Assembly (NCBI GenBank): GCA_014381105.1
Contig: JACMIO010000139.1
Span: forward strand, 1-6,759
Length of the DNA: 6,759 nt
Reading direction: 5' to 3'
DNA from: a bacterium
GTDB taxonomy: Archaea; Thermoproteota; Nitrososphaeria; Nitrososphaerales; Nitrososphaeraceae
Below, in pieces: positions 1 to 5,170 of this stretch. The notes under the pieces are model-generated. The model made no database searches and was not told where the DNA came from. It worked only from the letters and a program-made list of their open reading frames with translations. How positions within the stretch are numbered: position 1 is the stretch's first letter; every line of letters starts with the position of its first letter. The translations under genes and the position numbers were made by a program.

Positions 1-381
1 CTATCTGCTGCCAAGAGATTAATTTCTAGTAGTAAATTTACAGTTGAAGACATATGTTATTCGATTCAAGAGACAGCATATGCAATGATAACAGAAGCGG
101 TTGAAAGAGCTCTATCTGCAACTGAAAAAAAAGAACTATTGTTAGTTGGTGGAGTGTCTGCGAACGAACAGCTATCCCATATGCTAAATCTGGCATGTCA
201 AAGACATAAAGTGAAATTCAATTCATGTCCAGTTTCATTCGCAGGAGATAATGGAGCACAAATTGCTTGGACCGGAATATTATCCTATTTGAAATCAAAA
301 AATTCTATAAATATTTCAGATTCTTTTATTAATCAATCATGGAGAGTAGATAGTGTGGATGTAACGTGGCGGAGAAACTGA
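1..381 (+). CDS. kae1: Kae1/TsaD, KEOPS catalytic subunit for tRNA t6A (C-terminal part; 5' end outside window)
   Basis: The frame is open from base 1 to the TGA at 379-381 and gives about 126 residues of a protein normally near 330, so the N-terminal half with the HxxxH metal motif lies outside the window. Seen here: an ICYSIQETAYAMITEAV helix, the LLVGGVSANEQL glycine loop (GGV near residues 50-52 of the visible part), and FAGDNGAQIAWTG, whose Asp near residue 83 is the C-terminal metal ligand of the family. The end, with QSWRVDSVDVTW, matches the usual Kae1 C-terminus. Known role: with Bud32, Cgi121 and Pcc1 it transfers threonylcarbamoyl to A37 of ANN-decoding tRNAs in the cytoplasm. In many archaea it is fused to Bud32; here the frame stops, and Bud32 is a separate gene about 1.3 kb downstream. 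The methionine at position 85 is internal, not the start. Confidence 0.96.
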   Translation, partial: LSAAKRLISSSKFTVEDICYSIQETAYAMITEAVERALSATEKKELLLVGGVSANEQLSHMLNLACQRHKVKFNSCPVSFAGDNGAQIAWTGILSYLKSKNSINISDSFINQSWRVDSVDVTWRRN

Positions 382-465
382 TTGTAAATGATTTATCAAA
401 TAATTTCGATTATCCGCCCTAATTATACCAAACTATATAGATTTGGAACGCTTTATGCCGGTAGA

Positions 466-473
466 TTTTAATA
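466..473 (+). promoter_or_regulatory. Putative TATA box for the surface-protein gene
   Basis: The A/T-only stretch TTTTAATA is centred about 26 nt upstream of the ATG at 496. This is the spacing expected for a leaderless archaeal transcript starting at or next to that ATG. It supports ATG 496 over the upstream in-frame TTG at 478. No Shine-Dalgarno sequence precedes either start. In such an AT-rich gap some match is expected by chance. Confidence 0.45.
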
Positions 474-495
474 TTTTTTGCGTTATCTATTCTAT

Positions 496-1110
496 ATGTC
501 AAATAAGAATTCCTTTCGAAAATCTGTATCTCTATTCACGGCACTTTTGATCGTAACGGGGGCAATAGCAATAGTCACATACTCGCTAAGTTCAGGTGAA
601 GCATATCCCGCCAAAGGGAAGGATCGCAAAGATATGACATTTGGAGCCATATCGAGTATTCAAAATAATGAACAAGGTGAACCATCATGGATTATTTCTG
701 GACATTGGATCACAAATATCATAAATAAAACTATGGACAGTTTCAATCAGACAAATCCTGCCAAGTTTGATTCATGGGTCTATATGGTCATGTTGGACGG
801 AACCGCAATGCACAAGCACTCCATATCTAATTTCTCTCTGAGTGATATCAGTAATCAAGACAACGCTACTTCATACAAAGGAACAGTAACAGTAACTCTA
901 AAGGACGGTCCAGTTGAACAAGTACCAATTGAAGTAAAGGTAGGGAACAATCACGTAATTGGATTATCAATAGACTCAGCTAAAACAAACAATCACTTTG
1001 GTGATACACCAATCTATGGTATCATCCCACCCAAAGACGACATTATGAAGATGATGTCTCAGATGGGCAATAAATCTAAGATGGATATGCATATGAATAT
1101 GAGCAAATAG
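496..1110 (+). CDS. Membrane-anchored extracellular protein with Met/His-rich C-terminal tail, function unknown
   Basis: 204 residues from ATG 496; an in-frame TTG at 478 would add six residues but fits the TATA box less well. A short basic N-terminus is followed by one hydrophobic segment at about residues 10-31, so this is a signal anchor or signal peptide with no lipobox. The rest is hydrophilic and probably lies outside the cell. It carries six N-glycosylation sequons (NKT, NQT, NFS, NAT, NKS, NMS), consistent with an archaeal surface protein. The middle has WIISGHW (65-71) and a YMVMLDGTAMHKHSISNF stretch, followed by probable beta strands (GTVTVTLKDG). The last 21 residues hold eight Met and one His (MDMHMNM), which resembles extracytoplasmic Cu(I)-binding tails. 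I know no characterised homologue; similar secreted proteins of unknown function in other thaumarchaea seem likely from memory but are unchecked. It sits between kae1 and bud32, convergent with the PH-like gene. Confidence 0.85.
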   Translation: MSNKNSFRKSVSLFTALLIVTGAIAIVTYSLSSGEAYPAKGKDRKDMTFGAISSIQNNEQGEPSWIISGHWITNIINKTMDSFNQTNPAKFDSWVYMVMLDGTAMHKHSISNFSLSDISNQDNATSYKGTVTVTLKDGPVEQVPIEVKVGNNHVIGLSIDSAKTNNHFGDTPIYGIIPPKDDIMKMMSQMGNKSKMDMHMNMSK

Positions 1111-1206
1111 GTAGCAAGGGGATAAATGATCAGTTGTGTAAGATGATGTAAAAAATAAAATCCATCCCGAATCTTCATTTTATGCCAGTAGAATTGTGAG
1201 TAGAGA

Positions 1207-1240
1207 TTGGTATTATTACAATACTCAAAATCCCTATTTT
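1207..1240. terminator. Weak hairpin in the convergent gap (possible terminator)
   Basis: GTATT at 1210-1214 pairs with AATAC at 1220-1224 across a 5-nt loop. The stem can be extended by TTG/CAA (1207-1209 with 1226-1228) if T1225 is bulged out. An AT-rich stretch ending in four Ts (1237-1240) follows. It lies between the convergent stops at 1110 and 1319, where a terminator is expected. The stem is short and AT-rich, and archaeal termination relies mainly on T-runs, so this is a weak call. I see nothing else in the 208-nt gap 1111-1318: no good open frame and no RNA gene. Confidence 0.2.
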
Positions 1241-1318
1241 ATGATGAACATCTGACGACAATAAAGTAGTTCCAGTATTTTGAATGGAAACTCTCTCGCA
1301 TTCTCCTGTAACTATTTA

Positions 1319-1651
1319 CTATTGCTTATTGAATAATGCTTTTTGTGTTTCTATCTCTTTGGCCCATTTCTTGCTATTAAATACACTGAATTTGTACTTT
1401 GAATCGCCTATCTGCACGACTACTTTGGTGAGAATAAAGCCTTCATGATTGACGTTACCTACTTTGTCCAGGTTCGAATTCAATAACGCATTACCTATCT
1501 TCTTATTTAGAGTGGTTAGATTCCCTTCTGTTTTTTCAAAAATAATCCTCTGGTTGGTCAAACTTAGAATGCCACTTCCAAGTTTTACCTCAGAACAATC
1601 TTCTTCAAGAACCAATTTTTCTCCCGGATTTGGATCTATCTGTGGTGCCAC
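1319..1651 (-). CDS. Small GRAM/PH-like domain protein, function unknown
   Basis: 110 residues starting with GTG at 1651; an in-frame stop eight codons upstream leaves little choice. It is a soluble, single-domain protein with no signal or membrane segment. GILSLTNQRIIFE (27-39) is the strand-turn-strand typical of bacterial PH-like and GRAM folds, where a charged N-terminal stretch (PGEKLVLEEDC) leads into LTNQRI. The C-terminal part (KVVVQIGDSKYKFSVFN, then a KKWAKEIETQKA helix) fits the last strands and capping helix of a PH fold. This is a fold-level assignment by eye; ligand and partner are unknown. A TATA-like element lies about 25 nt upstream, suggesting a leaderless transcript, although GGAG 10-13 nt upstream of the GTG could be a chance Shine-Dalgarno match. 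It is divergent from bud32 with only 32 nt between starts and convergent with the surface-protein gene. Confidence 0.8.
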   Translation of the reverse strand: MAPQIDPNPGEKLVLEEDCSEVKLGSGILSLTNQRIIFEKTEGNLTTLNKKIGNALLNSNLDKVGNVNHEGFILTKVVVQIGDSKYKFSVFNSKKWAKEIETQKALFNKQ

Positions 1652-1660
1652 ATTTTTATC
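1652..1660 (+). promoter_or_regulatory. Possible TATA box for bud32
   Basis: ATTTTTATC is centred about 27 nt upstream of the preferred TTG start at 1684, the usual spacing for a leaderless archaeal gene. It directly adjoins the start codon of the divergent PH-like gene. It is a degenerate match, so confidence is modest. Confidence 0.35.
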
Positions 1661-1672
1661 TCCAAACTTTGG

Positions 1673-1680
1673 TTATATTA
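1673..1680 (-). promoter_or_regulatory. Putative TATA box for the PH-like gene
   Basis: Read on the minus strand this is TAATATAA, centred about 25 nt upstream of the GTG at 1651, which fits a transcript starting at the start codon. It lies immediately beside the bud32 start on the other strand, so the two core promoters interleave. Confidence 0.45.
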
Positions 1681-1683
1681 TCA

Positions 1684-2298
1684 TTGCAGTATTACATCAA
1701 ACTGTTGTTCAAAGGAGCCGAGTCAAACATTTACCTGACAAAATGGTATGACAAAAAGGCAATTTCAAAAATCAGAATTCCAAAAGCGTATCGACAGAGG
1801 ATACTTGATGATGATTTGAGAAGGAGGAGAACAATTAGTGAATCTAAAATGCTCAGTTTGGCAAAAGAATTTGGTTTAAGGACTCCATACATTTATTTCG
1901 TTGATCCTTTTCGTGCTGAAATTGTCATGGAATTTGTACCTGGGACTAGAGCAAGCAAGGTTTTAACACCAACAATATGTTTTGACATAGGAAGATATGT
2001 TTCAACCCTTCATCTACATAATATTATTCACGGAGACCTTACGCCTGCAAACTTCATTGCCAATAGAAAAATCACCATGATAGATATGGGACTTTCGTTT
2101 TATTCGACCAGAAGGGAGGACAAGGCAATGGATATTAGATTATTTAAGGAAATTTTGAAAAGTACTTTTCATAATTCATTCTCTAAATTTTTTGATGAAT
2201 TTTTAGATGGATACAAATCTGTTAATTCGAAGGAGTTGGAAAAAATTCTAGAGAGAATTGACGTAATAGAAACAAGAAAAAGGTACTCTGTCACATGA
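1684..2298 (+). CDS. bud32: Bud32 (PRPK) small kinase/ATPase of the KEOPS complex
   Basis: 204 residues from the TTG at 1684. The frame extends upstream to TTG 1630, but those 18 residues lie outside the conserved family start, which here is IKLLFKGAESNIYL, and would overlap the PH-like gene. Motifs (204-residue numbering): nucleotide-binding GAE at 11-13, Lys29 in SKIR, the DDDLRRRRTISESKML helix, VMEFVPG, catalytic HGDLTPAN at 116-123 (Asp118, Asn123), metal-binding Asp134 in IDMGLSF (usually DFG or DMG in this family), and EDKAMD at 145-150. The end, IETRKRYSV, resembles the basic tail of the family. Known role: it binds Kae1 and supports t6A synthesis, acting as an ATPase more than as a protein kinase. 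It is not fused to Kae1. No Shine-Dalgarno precedes the TTG, consistent with leaderless expression. Confidence 0.93.
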   Translation: MQYYIKLLFKGAESNIYLTKWYDKKAISKIRIPKAYRQRILDDDLRRRRTISESKMLSLAKEFGLRTPYIYFVDPFRAEIVMEFVPGTRASKVLTPTICFDIGRYVSTLHLHNIIHGDLTPANFIANRKITMIDMGLSFYSTRREDKAMDIRLFKEILKSTFHNSFSKFFDEFLDGYKSVNSKELEKILERIDVIETRKRYSVT

Positions 2299-2321
2299 AG
2301 ATTTATTCCTATATTTGTTAA

Positions 2322-2327
2322 TTTTTT
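2322..2327 (+). terminator. T-run after bud32, possible archaeal terminator
   Basis: Six Ts in a row lie 24 nt past the bud32 stop in an AT-rich stretch, with no obvious hairpin. Archaeal RNA polymerase can terminate at T-rich tracts alone. A separate TATA-like element before the next gene supports an end here, but T-runs are common in this DNA. Confidence 0.3.
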
Positions 2328-2366
2328 AGAATTCCTAACCAATCTCTTCTGGATATGAATGCCAAA

Positions 2367-2376
2367 TTTTTTATTT
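2367..2376 (+). promoter_or_regulatory. Possible TATA box for the HAM1/RdgB gene
   Basis: TTTTTATTTT is centred about 27 nt upstream of the TTG at 2399, the right distance for a leaderless transcript. No Shine-Dalgarno is seen before that TTG. Confidence 0.35.
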
Positions 2377-2398
2377 TAGTTTCTGGTTTTTTCTAAAA

Positions 2399-2959
2399 TT
2401 GAGAAAAATCATATTTGCAAGTACTAATGAAAATAAATTCAAAGAAATATTACTCCACCTGAGGAACTTTGACTTGGAAATAGAATTCTTGAGGTTTAAG
2501 ACTAATGAAATTCAATCGGAAATTTTGGAAGACATCGCCTTGGAAAAATCCAAAGTAGCGTTTGAAATAATTGGTCAGCCATTAATAGTAGAAGATACAG
2601 GACTTTTCATAGATTCACTTAACGGTTTTCCAGGTCCATATTCCTCATATGTTCTTCAAACCATTGGAAATAATGGAATATTAGAGCTACTTTCAAACAA
2701 ATCAAATCGATTAGCGTACTTTAGATCGGTCATAGCATACAATGACGGCAAGAACAACTTGACTTTTTCCGGTGAAGCTAGGGGCAACATAAGCGATCAT
2801 ATTTCAGAAGTGGGTTGGGGTTATGATCCAATATTCATCCCAGAAGGATCCTCAATTACGTACGGCCAACAGGGTATTAAGAACAAAATAAGCAAATCCC
2901 ATAGGACTCATGCATTGAATCATTTCGCAGAGTGGTATTGCAGATATTATTCTAAATGA
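2399..2959 (+). CDS. rdgB: XTP/dITP pyrophosphatase (HAM1/RdgB/ITPA family)
   Basis: 186 residues, close to the usual 185-200. The TTG start is chosen because MRKIIFASTNENKFKE is the standard family N-terminus. Motifs: STNENKF (8-14) with phosphate-binding Lys13, EIQSEILEDIALEKSKVAF (37-55), the catalytic/metal segment VEDTGLFID (64-72) with Asp66, FPGPYSSYV (78-85), GYDPIF (141-146), and SHRTHAL (167-173), which contacts the base. It hydrolyses non-canonical purine triphosphates (ITP, dITP, XTP) to the monophosphate plus pyrophosphate, keeping deaminated purines out of DNA and RNA; it is cytosolic and usually a dimer. One oddity: the usual AEM before the KN.ISHR motif is replaced by GQQ (156-158), and ISKSHR has one extra residue. 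It lies 100 bp after bud32 and converges on taw1 with 13 bp between the stops. Confidence 0.95.
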   Translation: MRKIIFASTNENKFKEILLHLRNFDLEIEFLRFKTNEIQSEILEDIALEKSKVAFEIIGQPLIVEDTGLFIDSLNGFPGPYSSYVLQTIGNNGILELLSNKSNRLAYFRSVIAYNDGKNNLTFSGEARGNISDHISEVGWGYDPIFIPEGSSITYGQQGIKNKISKSHRTHALNHFAEWYCRYYSK

Positions 2960-2972
2960 ACTTTAATCTTTG

Positions 2973-4013
2973 TCATTGTATTAGTGGCTTTTCGTATCCT
3001 TCAATCCACCTTTCAGTGAACCTTTCAAGATTTTGAAGAACTACTATTCTTGATATTTCACTTTCATCCATAATAGAGAGCCTAGCCAATGACTTACAAA
3101 GTAAATTTGAATAATTCCTAATTTCATCCATTTCTAACATATCGGACCTTTCTAAACGTTGAGTAGACATTCCTATGTGCATATATGATTTTATCTCTAT
3201 GAAATGGGGATTGCCTTTTTTCATCAGCTCTGCAAATTCATTGAGGTAGCTTGTTGATTCATTAAAGTTCCTTATGACAGTCATTCTCAAAACTGTTCTA
3301 GTATTCATCTCTGATAGTAACTCAAGACTCTTTTGCCATCTTTCCCATGCGTCTCTATATCTTGGTCTATTAATTATTGAAAACATTTTCTTGTTTGAGG
3401 CATTAGATGAGAGGTACAATTGGGTTGGGAGCGCGTCTTCATCTATCAGTCTTTGAAGCATTTCTGGTTCCTGACCATTTGTAACCAAAAATACTGATTT
3501 TGTATTCTTCAAGGTGTAAAGATATTTGATTAAATCCGGTAATTTTGGGTACATTGTAGGTTCTCCAGAAAGTGATATTGCATAATGTTGAGGTAAAAGT
3601 GATTCGTCAAGTTTTGTTTTGTCAGTTTTTGTGTTACCATAATGTCCAACTATGAGCCTTCTTCGTTCTTCTATTAGATTATTTATTATCATATCTGGCT
3701 CATCAACTAAATTTGCTGGCATTTCTAAAGTATCATAAAATTCAGTAGGTCGCCAACAGTAAATACATCTATTTTCACAGTTCATGGCAGTTGGAGTCAT
3801 TTCCATACACCTATGAGTTGAAATACCGTAGAATTTGTGTTTGTAACAGGTTCCTTCATTAGAGAAAGATTTTTTTGTCCAATGACATAGTTCAACTGCA
3901 GAATGGTTGTAAACACCATACTTTGCCTTCTTTAGCTTGGCCTTGGTAGAAGGTGAGATTTGGATAAGGTTTGATGTGTCTGTGTGTGATATATATTCAT
4001 CAGAACAACTCAT
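2973..4013 (-). CDS. taw1: Taw1/TYW1, 4-demethylwyosine synthase (radical SAM)
   Basis: 346 residues from ATG 4013, typical for the archaeal form, which lacks the flavodoxin domain of eukaryotic TYW1. The radical-SAM cluster is CENRCIYC (Cys79, 83, 86; CX3CX2C). A second set, Cys43, Cys56 and Cys69, is spaced 13 and 13 apart with 10 to Cys79, the same spacing I recall for Methanocaldococcus TYW1 (26, 39, 52, 62, 66, 69); these bind the second [4Fe-4S] cluster. Lys58 in CYKHKFYG matches the lysine reported to bind pyruvate as a Schiff base (Lys41 there). Other marks are SLSGEPTMYP, FLVTNG, RTVLRMTVIR and FIEIKSYMHIGMSTQRL. It joins pyruvate carbons to N1-methylguanosine-37 of tRNA-Phe to make the tricyclic base. 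It is divergent from the NIF3 gene over 109 bp. Confidence 0.96.
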   Translation of the reverse strand: MSCSDEYISHTDTSNLIQISPSTKAKLKKAKYGVYNHSAVELCHWTKKSFSNEGTCYKHKFYGISTHRCMEMTPTAMNCENRCIYCWRPTEFYDTLEMPANLVDEPDMIINNLIEERRRLIVGHYGNTKTDKTKLDESLLPQHYAISLSGEPTMYPKLPDLIKYLYTLKNTKSVFLVTNGQEPEMLQRLIDEDALPTQLYLSSNASNKKMFSIINRPRYRDAWERWQKSLELLSEMNTRTVLRMTVIRNFNESTSYLNEFAELMKKGNPHFIEIKSYMHIGMSTQRLERSDMLEMDEIRNYSNLLCKSLARLSIMDESEISRIVVLQNLERFTERWIEGYEKPLIQ

Positions 4014-4039
4014 GGTACAAGAACGAATCGCACAATGAC

Positions 4040-4047
4040 ATTTAAAT
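4040..4047 (-). promoter_or_regulatory. Possible TATA box for taw1
   Basis: The palindromic ATTTAAAT core is centred about 30 nt upstream of the taw1 ATG, giving a leaderless or nearly leaderless start. It could also be read on the plus strand, but it is too far (about 80 nt) from the NIF3 start to be the best candidate for that gene. Confidence 0.4.
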
Positions 4048-4084
4048 GTTAAATCGTATCTTTAGGCCTTACTTCCAAAACTTC

Positions 4085-4093
4085 TTTATATTA
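4085..4093 (+). promoter_or_regulatory. Putative TATA box for the NIF3 gene
   Basis: TTTATATTA closely matches the archaeal TATA consensus. A start about 25 nt downstream would fall near 4114, leaving a leader of about 9 nt before the ATG at 4123. An ATG at 4106 is out of frame with the gene. Confidence 0.55.
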
Positions 4094-4122
4094 TTAACAG
4101 TTTAACATGAAGCAAAATCAAG

Positions 4123-4935
4123 ATGTTAGACACTCAAGAAATTTTACAAATTGCACTTGATATGGTTAACTGGAACTCACTACCTGCTGATACTGCAGTT
4201 CATGTTGATGGTAAGAACATCAAGAAGGTAATGTTGACAATAGATATAACAACCGCAGACCTGATGCTGGCAAAGAATTTAGGATGCGATGCAGTGATAA
4301 CTCATCATCCAATTGGTAAAACTGCTATTAACTTTTACAAACTTATTGATAGGCATATTGACTACATGAAGGAAAACGGTATTTCAGAACATATTGCCAA
4401 AATGTCGATTTTGGAACTAAAGAGGAGAATAGAACTTAGGAGTCATACTCAGATATATTCCTCTATTGTCGATTCTGCAAAGATATTGGATATGCCCTTG
4501 GTAAACATTCATCAACCATGCGATGAGTACGCAAAGAGAGTGATTTCGCAAAAGATACAAGATACAAATCCAAATTTAGTATCAGAATTAATTACTACAT
4601 TGGAAGAAATACCAGAGTTTTTAAAAGCAGAGACTAAGATTCAAGTAGTTTACGGTAAACCGGATTCACGTGTAGGCAAGTGGGTTGCAGTAATTGCTGC
4701 TGGAACCAATGGTGGATTTCAGGTAGCAAAAAGTTACTTTGAAAATGGAATTTCAACAGTTCTTTATTTTCATATTGATTATGGCGACTTGGCCAAATTG
4801 ATAGAAAGCGCTATTGAAGGCAACTTAATAATACTTGGGCACTTGGCAGGTGATTCAATTGGGATGAATGCATTGGGTAAAAAGTTGGAAGACAAAGGAA
4901 TCCAAGTTGTTTTAAAAGATATCATTAGAGTATAA
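4123..4935 (+). CDS. NIF3/DUF34 family metal-binding protein
   Basis: 270 residues from ATG 4123, near the usual 250-270. The dinuclear metal site is recognisable: His61-His62 in ITHHPIGK, Asp134 in IHQPCDE (equivalent to the AHTNLD motif), and His240 with Asp244 in LGHLAGDSIGMN. In most family members the last ligand is Glu (H-x3-E, as in E. coli YbgI); here it is Asp. GTNGGFQVAKSYFENGI corresponds to the glycine-rich turn before the C-terminal half. The family forms toroidal hexamers. Its role is unsettled: it is sometimes annotated as GTP cyclohydrolase 1 type 2, and metal-chaperone or cofactor roles have been proposed. A substrate cannot be assigned from this sequence. The protein is soluble, with no signal peptide. 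It is divergent from taw1 and lies 53 bp before the tRNA gene, which has its own TATA box. Confidence 0.9.
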   Translation: MLDTQEILQIALDMVNWNSLPADTAVHVDGKNIKKVMLTIDITTADLMLAKNLGCDAVITHHPIGKTAINFYKLIDRHIDYMKENGISEHIAKMSILELKRRIELRSHTQIYSSIVDSAKILDMPLVNIHQPCDEYAKRVISQKIQDTNPNLVSELITTLEEIPEFLKAETKIQVVYGKPDSRVGKWVAVIAAGTNGGFQVAKSYFENGISTVLYFHIDYGDLAKLIESAIEGNLIILGHLAGDSIGMNALGKKLEDKGIQVVLKDIIRV

Positions 4936-4953
4936 AAATCATTTATCTAACAA

Positions 4954-4960
4954 TTATATA
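4954..4960 (+). promoter_or_regulatory. TATA box for tRNA-His
   Basis: TTATATA is centred about 32 nt upstream of the tRNA 5' end. A start about 26 nt downstream would leave a 5' leader of about 6 nt for RNase P to remove. It is the best TATA match in the gap after the NIF3 stop codon. Confidence 0.6.
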
Positions 4961-4988
4961 CTCTAAGTACATCAAACCAATGTTGAAC

Positions 4989-5091
4989 GGCCTTCGTAGT
5001 ATAGCCTGGTCAGTATAGGCGGCTGTGGACAACAAGATTGAATATTGTTGGAAGAAACCGCTCGAGGAGGGTTCAAATCCCTCCGAAGGCC
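4989..5091 (+). tRNA. tRNA-His (GTG) with intron at 37/38
   Basis: A complete cloverleaf can be drawn. The acceptor is GCCTTCG/CGAAGGC (4990-4996 with 5084-5090), extended by G-1 at 4989 opposite discriminator C73 at 5091, the identity pair of tRNA-His. The D-stem is GTAT/GTAT (4999-5002, 5013-5016) with G-U pairs at both ends, and the D-loop is AGCCTGGTCA. The anticodon stem is GGCGG (5018-5022) with CCGCT (5058-5062), loop CT-GTG-G plus A38, anticodon at 5025-5027. The T-arm is GAGGG-TTCAAAT-CCCTC (5067-5083). The variable region is only 4 nt (CGAG), so position 48 is G rather than the usual pyrimidine. CCA is not encoded. G-1 and C73 together with the GTG anticodon make the identity secure. 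No clear T-run terminator follows. Confidence 0.95.
5029..5056 (+). other. 28-nt archaeal tRNA intron (bulge-helix-bulge)
   Basis: The insertion lies between G37 (5028) and A38 (5057), the canonical archaeal site. Intron CAACAA (5030-5035) pairs with TTGTTG (5045-5050) around a 9-nt loop. The geometry fits a bulge-helix-bulge: 3-nt bulges at 5027-5029 and 5055-5057, each cut after the second base, flank a 4-bp central helix of CTGT (5023-5026) with GAAG (5051-5054). That helix has C-G, U-A and a U-G wobble, but also a G-A mismatch (5025 with 5052). Removal by the archaeal splicing endonuclease restores a normal anticodon loop. Confidence 0.88.
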
Positions 5092-5170
5092 TTACATATC
5101 TCTTGTTGGAAAAGTAGACTTCTGTGGGATTGATTAAAGTATTCAGAAAACTTCTCTATATCGTTCTTTG

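Noticed and set aside
85..381. Kae1 fragment as a separate 98-residue gene starting at ATG 85
   Set aside because: The frame is open upstream to base 1 and encodes conserved Kae1 sequence, so the methionine is internal and the gene is only cut by the window edge.
1111..1318. Possible small RNA or small protein in the largest gap
   Set aside because: Only very short open frames and one weak AT-rich hairpin are visible; there is no convincing RNA structure.
496..1651. The two genes between kae1 and bud32 as part of a mobile element or defence system
   Set aside because: There is no transposase, integrase, terminal inverted repeats or toxin-antitoxin-like pair. The genes face each other and look like ordinary chromosomal genes.
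1630..1683. N-terminal extension of Bud32 from TTG 1630
   Set aside because: The 18 extra residues precede the conserved family start and overlap the PH-like gene; TTG 1684 fits better.
1449..1751. Plus-strand open frame of 100 codons
   Set aside because: It is antisense to the PH-like gene and runs into bud32 in another frame; its composition is not protein-like and it has no recognisable motif.
3274..3456. Plus-strand open frame of 60 codons
   Set aside because: It lies wholly antisense within taw1, which has full family motifs; there is no sign of independent coding.
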